This document shows positions 1-6,400 of a DNA stretch of 10,443 nucleotides, piece after piece (the stretch's first letter is position 1; the number at the start of each line of letters is the position of its first letter). Position numbers and translations under genes: made by a program. The stretch is taken from positions 1 through 10,443 of the forward strand of contig JAOXYB010063635.1 in the NCBI GenBank assembly GCA_028565635.1. Reading direction: 5' to 3'. This stretch comes from Phoronis ovalis (Eukaryota; Phoronida; Phoronidae). A model generated the notes under the pieces. The model ran no database searches, was not told the origin of the DNA, and saw only the letters and a program-made list of their open reading frames with translations.

Positions 1-94
1 CTCAAGGTCAACAATGGCCTACCCCAGAGATGTCATACATCAAGTATCAAGTTCCTAGCTGTAACCGTCTTCGAGATGTAGCTTGCTGAAAATT

Positions 95-127
95 GGAAGA
101 AAAAAAAAGAAAAGAAGAAGAAAGAAA
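95..127 (+). repeat. Purine (A/GAA) tract, probable tail of a dispersed repeat
   Basis: 33 consecutive purines, first A-rich and then GAAGAAGAA-like. The preceding 90 bases have more balanced composition than the surrounding intron. Together this looks like the 3' end of a SINE- or LINE-like repeat with a simple-sequence tail. The 5' end is outside the window, and no family is assigned. Confidence 0.5.
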
Positions 128-140
128 TCATACAAAACCA

Positions 141-172
141 ATAGGCTTGCTCCCTTATAGGAGCAACCCTAT
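141..172. repeat. 13-bp inverted repeat with 6-nt loop
   Basis: The left arm is ATAGGCTTGCTCC (141-153) and the right arm GGAGCAACCCTAT (160-172). They pair at 12 of 13 positions around the loop CTTATA. It lies directly after the purine tract. It could be a terminus or scar of a mobile element, or simply a hairpin in the intron RNA. Confidence 0.6.
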
Positions 173-364
173 TAAGATTTAAGAATTTGAAATTGTTGGT
201 TTATTCCTTATCATTTATTAATATTAAGTAATAATTATATTCATGCTGAAAAGTAGGCCTGTGGAATATAGTTAATTACTGAATAAGGATGTAAACTACT
301 GCCATAATTGTTTCTGAATTTACAAATATTCATGTTTTTACATTATTTCACAATTCTATTTCAG

Positions 365-493
365 ATATTAATGAATGCAACACAACTTTTCCATGCTCGC
401 AATATTGCCACAACATTAATGGTTCTTTCCGGTGTTCATGTGCACCTGGCTATAGGCTAGGAATGGATAAGCGATCATGTAGAGCTTTTAACA
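365..493 (+). CDS. Exon a: calcium-binding EGF-like module
   Basis: The exon starts after the acceptor TTTCAG and ends before the donor GTTAGT, phase 1 at both borders, which is the classic symmetric EGF-module exon. The translation begins DINEC (the D is completed by a G from the exon upstream) and contains six cysteines in EGF spacing, ending near SCRAFN. The D-I-N-E-C start and the central N-x-x-G-S-F-R-C stretch are the calcium-binding EGF signature. In this family such a module directly precedes a propeller, and the next exon does begin one. The last codon is split A|GT (Ser). An in-frame TAG lies just past the donor, so the exon cannot read through. The exonic base before the donor is A rather than the usual G, so the donor is slightly weak. 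Confidence 0.92.
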
Positions 494-3400
494 GTTAGTA
501 GATTTTGTCAATAAATTCTGTTTGCCAGTTATCTATTGACTTCACAGTAGTCATCTGTCAGATGTCCCCAATATTTTCCATTAATATACATTCTCTGTGA
601 TTTTATTTAATGATCCCAGACTTATAACGCAAACTGATGCTTGATTTTAACTGTCCAACCATTTATTGTAAAAATGTTGATACCATTGATGTTCAAATTA
701 TTATTAGAATACTAATATTTTTTTGTGATCAACTGATGCCGTAATTGTCCACTTTGTCATGGAGTTGTAAAATGAATGTGTTTGAGTTATAATCAGTTTT
801 TGTTGAAATTACGAGGCATATATACAACATTTGGACTTCATTTTTCAATGTTTGACATTCATGTTGTTTTTATGGTAGCTTGAAATGAAGCACTCAATTG
901 AGTTGTATGTTCTTTTTGCAGGTAGCGCTGCTTCTGTCATATTAGCCAACAGGTATTACATTAGAAATATCAGCTTGGATGGCCGTGTCACAAACCTGTT
1001 AACACAAGATCTGGAAAATGTAGTGGCAGTGGATTATGATTGGTTGGAACAACGTTTGTACTGGTCAGACGTTACGAACACTGAGAGTAACATATACAGC
1101 ATGTTGTTTAACCAGTCGGATAAAAAGGTATGCAACAATGTGTCATCTTTGGTTACTTTTCTACTCAGTGTAGTGTTTAACAGAATGATGAAAAAGTAAA
1201 TTCGGTGCTCAGAGTGGTCATTGAAACATTAGCTTGCATGACTAAATATGGAATACAGATATGAATACTTTAGTACGGAATCATTTACTAAAGTAGATCT
1301 TACTTTCCAAGATGTTAGCCTGCTTGATATATAAGCGAGCCATGCAGAAGAGTCACTCACATATTAAGTGATATCAGATATTATCGGTCCTTGATATATT
1401 AGCCAATACTAATACATTGATTGATATAAGTTGGTCTACTGAGGATTTGAAAAAAAGAATCGAAGCAATTTAAATCTGATAAATGTTGATTCCATTCAGT
1501 TCCACAGTTTATTCATAACTGATAATAAATGATCTGTAGGTGTATATTCCTTACCTCTCACATTTTGGTTTTATGTTAGGTTCTTCATCACACCACGATC
1601 AAGAATCCCGATGGACTCGCAGTGGACTGGGTTGGTAGAAATTTATACTGGTGTGACAAAACAACAGACACTATTGAAGTATCAAAACTTGATGGATCTT
1701 ACCGTAAAGTTCTTGTCAGAACTGGACTTAGTAAGCCAAGGGCTCTAGAAGTTCATCCTCCTAAAGGGTACTTGTTTTATAGTGACTGGGGAGAAGAGCC
1801 TCATATTGGTAGAATAAGGATGGATGGCAGTGAAGGGCAGAAAATTATCACCCATAATCTAGGTTAGTAAAAAGCTTTCTAATCTTTAATTGTTCATAGT
1901 TGCCAACTTAATGCTAAGTTGCAAGCAAATTCAGCCAAAAAATATGTTTTGAATGGTTACAAATCTCGATAGAGTCACAGCTCTTCTCGAAGGCAAGGGA
2001 AGGAACTAGTTCCATGCGCACACCATAAAGTTTTTCAACCATTGTCGTAAATACATTTATTTACCACAGGGTCAGGGGTTTATACCCTAGGACTCACACC
2101 CCTACCAACTTTTTGTCAAGTACCCCCTGGGGTACAAATATATATTTTGGAAAAACATATAAAATTTAACATTATAAATAACATGATTTATGTTTTACTA
2201 AATAAATAATCTATTCAAATCAAAAATATATATTTGTACACCAGGAGGGCACTTGATAAAAAGTTGATAGGGGTGTAACCCTGGCCCTGTGGTAAATAAA
2301 GGTCACCAAAAATATACCCTGCCTGTCGTAAACGAAAAAACATCAAATAAAAGTATACTGTGTTGTAAATCTCCCTAAAAATAGATACCCTGTGTAAGAT
2401 TCACTTGTAAATTATATATCCTGTGGTAAATAAATATGGCAAAATTTATGAACCTTAATTTTTCATACCTGTCGTGAATGCATTTTCCAAGAAATACACG
2501 CTGTGGCAAACAAGTATTTTTTGAAAATATACCTTGTGGTAAATATTCAACAAGAAAAGTATGCCCTGTGGTAAATAAAGCTTTGAGAAGTGTGAAAAAC
2601 ATACCCTGTGATAAATGCGGGAGCTGAAAAAAGGGGGCCTAGTGGGACGGCACATGTATATAGTGACTTTGAATGACAGTACCCCCAGGATTTGTACACA
2701 TTGCATTCTGACAAGAAATAAAATGTTGGGTATTAATGTGTGATCATGCATCTGCATGCCTTGTGCTTACCTGCTGAGGTTGGGACCATTGAATCAGATT
2801 CTTTTACATAAATGAAATATTAAAATCTAAGAATTCTTTTATGTACTGTAGGATGGCCGAATGCTTTGACAATAGATTATGTAACTGATCACATATTCTG
2901 GGCTGATGCAAGATTAGACTACATTGCCATGGCTGATTTAGATGGAAAGAACATTCGATATGTTATTAGGTAAAACAACCATGTGAAGTTTTAAGAGGGA
3001 ATTTAAAATGATGTGTATGTATGCCAAAGAATTTAAAATGGTGTATATGTATGCCAAAGGCTATCATTCATTGCCTGTATAGTATACACATTTTGTATTA
3101 AATTCATAACGAAAACTTTTCCCATGGCCAAGCCTGGAGAAACTGCAGGTATATGCCAGATATTGTTTCAGTACCCCTGCCCATTGCCATAAGACGAAAC
3201 CATGAAATATCTGTTTCATATGAGAATGATTAAATTTCTTAAAACTTTCCTCTGCTTTTAATCTGATATATGTTTTAATCATTTAACATGTTAAACAAAT
3301 GCATCATTCATTATATGTATTTAAACCACATATTTTACTATGAATATTGCATTCTTTCAGTGGCAATCTACCCCATGTGTTTGCCATCACAGTCTTCGAG

Positions 3401-6400
3401 GATTATATCTACTGGACAGACTGGGAACACAAAAGGGTTGACCGGGCAAGGAAGTTCAGTGGAGCTAATCTGACGACAGTTTCTACTCTTGTTCATCGAC
3501 CCATGGATCTACAAATTTTGCATCCTTTTAGGCAGCAGTCAGGTAATGAAATATGACGCATAAAGACAAGGAATGCAGTGTCTCCGAGATATTATTTACT
3601 GCCCTTCCTCCCCGAATCATTTCATTTCATTCTACTGACTATGAATAACAATATGAGGGGTGGTACAGGAAATATAGTTGTCTTGCTTGAACAAAAATAA
3701 ACCTGTCTATTCAACTGTACACTATTTGTCACCAGCAAAGATCTATTCCCAGTGATTTAATACCCAAAGATGATATTTGACTACTTCTACTTCTGTAATC
3801 CGCAAGGTCTAGGGACATCACACTAATGTTGAATAAAACCGTGGCACTTGCCACAAGATGCCAGACCAGTTAAAATTACGCAGTGTGGATTTGAATGACT
3901 CCAAAGATAGGGTGGCTACACACTCCTCTGGCAACCTATTCCAATTGATGATCATTCTGGGGAAGAAGCTGTGTTTATAGGTGTCTGTAGAGCACTGAAG
4001 TTGTTGAAACCTTCTACTATTTCCTCTTGTAGAGATACTAGATGGTACAATGTATTCAGGCAGCGGGATAGCAATTTCAGAGTTTGAGAATTTTGTACAT
4101 CATTGATAGTCAGGCGATGGTTCTGCGCTCCTGCAAGGATTGCCATTTCAGTTCGTGGAGCATAGAAGTGACGCTATTTTGCCTACTATAATCAGACTGA
4201 ACAAAGCGGGCAGCTCTACGCTGAATCATTTCAATGCTGTTGATGTTATGTTGGGTATAAGGATCCCATACGGTGCTAGCATACTCAAGATGGGGTCTTA
4301 CCAGAGTAAAATATGCGGACTGCTTGGTTGTTTTATTGCACATATACAGATTTCTACGAATCAAGCCTAGTATCTTGTTAGCTTTTGCTGTAATGTTTGA
4401 GGTATGTGTATTCCACTTCATATCATGGCTCAGCTCCACTCCTAAGTAAGGTTGATGTTTTACTTCACTAAGGGTTGTTCCGTTGATATTGTAGTTCATT
4501 ACAACAGGTGACCTGGATCTACTCATTCGCAGAACAAAACATTCTCACCTATGCCATTGATATATAGCAGGAAAAGCAGGGGGCCCCTGAGGCACACCCA
4601 AAAGTACTGCAGCCTCAGATGGCTTCTCACCATCTACAAGTACAGTTTGAGTTCTTTTAGTAAGTCAGTTTTCGATCCAGCGCTGAACAGAGTGGTTGAT
4701 GCCATACATTTTGAGTTTCATTATAGTCTAGTATGGGAAACAGTATCAAAGGCCTTGGAAAAATCCAGAATAATAAAATCTATCTGTTTGCCTTTGTCAA
4801 GGAGTCTGTTAATTTCCTCTGTTGTTATGATAAGCTGTGATTTGCAGGAGTGCTTGTGACAGAAACCATGTGGAGTGTTGACTAAAATGTTATGTTCAAG
4901 GTGACTCATAATGTTGGTGAATAAAATATGTTCCATTATCTTGCAGCAGATTGAAGTTAATGAGACTGGCCTGTATAGCTGGTTCTGTTTTGTCTCCCTT
5001 CTTAAAAATTGCCACGATGTTTGCTGTGGTCCAATCTTTGGGGACATCCCCAGTATTCAGAGATTGTTGAAAGATCACTCTAAGCACCGGGGCTATTGCC
5101 TCTGCACCAATTTTCAGAATTCTTCCCGGGAGTAAATCTGGACCAGGAGCCTTTGATATCTTCAGGTCAGACAGGAGTTTCATGATGCAATTATCTGTTA
5201 TATTGATGTTTGGCATAAATTGTGAGTTCCAGCTGTTCATCTTTGGCATGTCAGTGCTACTATCTCTTGAGAAGACGGACTGGTACTGACTATTCAAGAT
5301 CTCGGCTTTCTCCTTTGCATTCGACACAAGTTTACCTCCTCTCCTTAGTGGTGGAATTCCAATGACATCGTTTTTCACAAACTTTTGATGTAGGTCCAAA
5401 ATTTCTTTGAGGCAGATTTACGAGAATCAGTGTCTACCAAGAGGTCATGAATGTATTGATCGTGGGATTCAGTCACAAGTCTTCTAGTGAGTTTTCTAGT
5501 GTGTTTAAATGACTAAATTGTATAAGTGGGACTAAGTAAACCGAAAGACATTAACTCAAATGTTTAATGCAACATTAAACTTGCATAGCAAGTGTTTAAT
5601 TATTTTCTTATAGTTACTAATTCCAAGAACCCATGTTACAACAATGGAGACTGTGGAAATTTGTGTCTCCTCAAACCAGGTGGAAGGACGTGTGCCTGTC
5701 CAGAGAACCATATCTTGGCTAGAGATAAGAAGACATGTATCTCCAACTGCACCAGGTAAGTCATGTTATTTAATCTGGAGACTGCTTAGTAACTTTTATT
5801 TGTCAACTCCCTGGTTTTTTGTATGGTGTTGAAAAGCCTTGAATTACTGATAGTCCAATTGGAATATCTAAATACATGCCTCACTACATCATGATAGTTT
5901 ACACGTATCTTCAGGTTCCTTGTGTTGCTAATTAAATTTGATACTTCTGTTGTATATTAGTTTAAGTATAAGTGTCATTCAAATTTCTGCTGAATTGGTA
6001 AATATTTGATATATTTATGATGGCTTTAAGCGAAATTGGATGCCAAACCACCCCTCCTGTTCATAGGTCTATATAACCATCCAGACTGAATTAGTAACAA
6101 ACCATTCTTAGCACTAGTGGTTAGAAAAAGAATTGACTTTCTTTTATATTCTCGTGTATGCAATATAGTTACTATAAGTATTTTTTTTTTGAAATTTGTG
6201 ATTTCCATTTTATTTTTTTATTATTTGGTATTACTCAGAATATGTTGTTAGTTGTCATGTTACACTTTAGAGCTTGTAGAGAGCTATAGATTTGAATTAC
6301 TTTTTTAAAGAGCATTACTTAGTCACCAACTGTAGTATTCAAGAAACAGCTTATTACAGATGACTAACAAATTACAATATTTTTGGTTGAAAATAATGAT

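Larger units (their letters stand above)
1..364 (+). other. Upstream intron, 3' part, with a repeat tail
   Basis: This is the 3' portion of the intron before exon a. No coding exon with a consistent phase is visible. The first 127 bases look like the end of a dispersed repeat finishing in a purine tract. A near-perfect palindrome and AT-rich sequence follow, leading to the acceptor at 363-364. Confidence 0.7.
1863..2851 (+). other. Intron 3, largely occupied by a foldback/array repeat
   Basis: 989-bp intron, donor GTTAGT and acceptor TACTGTAG. About 2038-2700 is a composite repeat made of a foldback and a spaced array, described separately. The flanks (1863-2037 and 2701-2851) show nothing recognisable. 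No exon is visible. Confidence 0.85.
3781..5510 (-). mobile_element. 5'-truncated non-LTR retrotransposon (CR1/Jockey-like LINE), antisense to host gene
   Basis: The minus strand encodes recognisable pieces of a LINE ORF2 reverse transcriptase in a consistent order from about 5510 down to 3820, then about 35 bp of 3' UTR, then a short tail. The protein features ([40 protein letters not shown]) are those of the CR1/L2/Jockey group, and the exact clade is not decided. No endonuclease domain is present, so it is 5'-truncated as usual for target-primed insertion. Frameshifts and a deletion make it inactive. No target-site duplication could be identified by eye. Confidence 0.88.
3543..5613 (+). 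other. Intron 5, enlarged by an antisense LINE
   Basis: 2,071-bp intron, donor GTAATG and acceptor TCTTATAG. About 1.7 kb is a LINE relic on the minus strand. Without it the intron would be about 340 bp, in line with its neighbours. The flanks 3543-3780 and 5511-5613 hold nothing recognisable. Confidence 0.85.

Noticed and set aside
1128-1199. Continuation of exon b to the stop at 1197-1199
   Set aside because: A good donor GTATGC lies at 1128, family resemblance stops there, and the phase matches exon c.
2285-2618. CRISPR-like appearance (short repeats with differing spacers)
   Set aside because: The repeats are strongly degenerate, the surroundings are an intron of an animal gene, and no cas genes exist here. 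It is a eukaryotic repeat array.
2375-2757. Minus-strand open frames of 75 and 100 codons
   Set aside because: They arise from reading the array backwards (recurring L-P-Q-G-I / T-T-G units) and lie inside intron 3. Nothing suggests a protein.
4140-5135. Plus-strand open frames over the LINE
   Set aside because: They are shadows opposite the reverse transcriptase fragments, which have clear family motifs on the minus strand.
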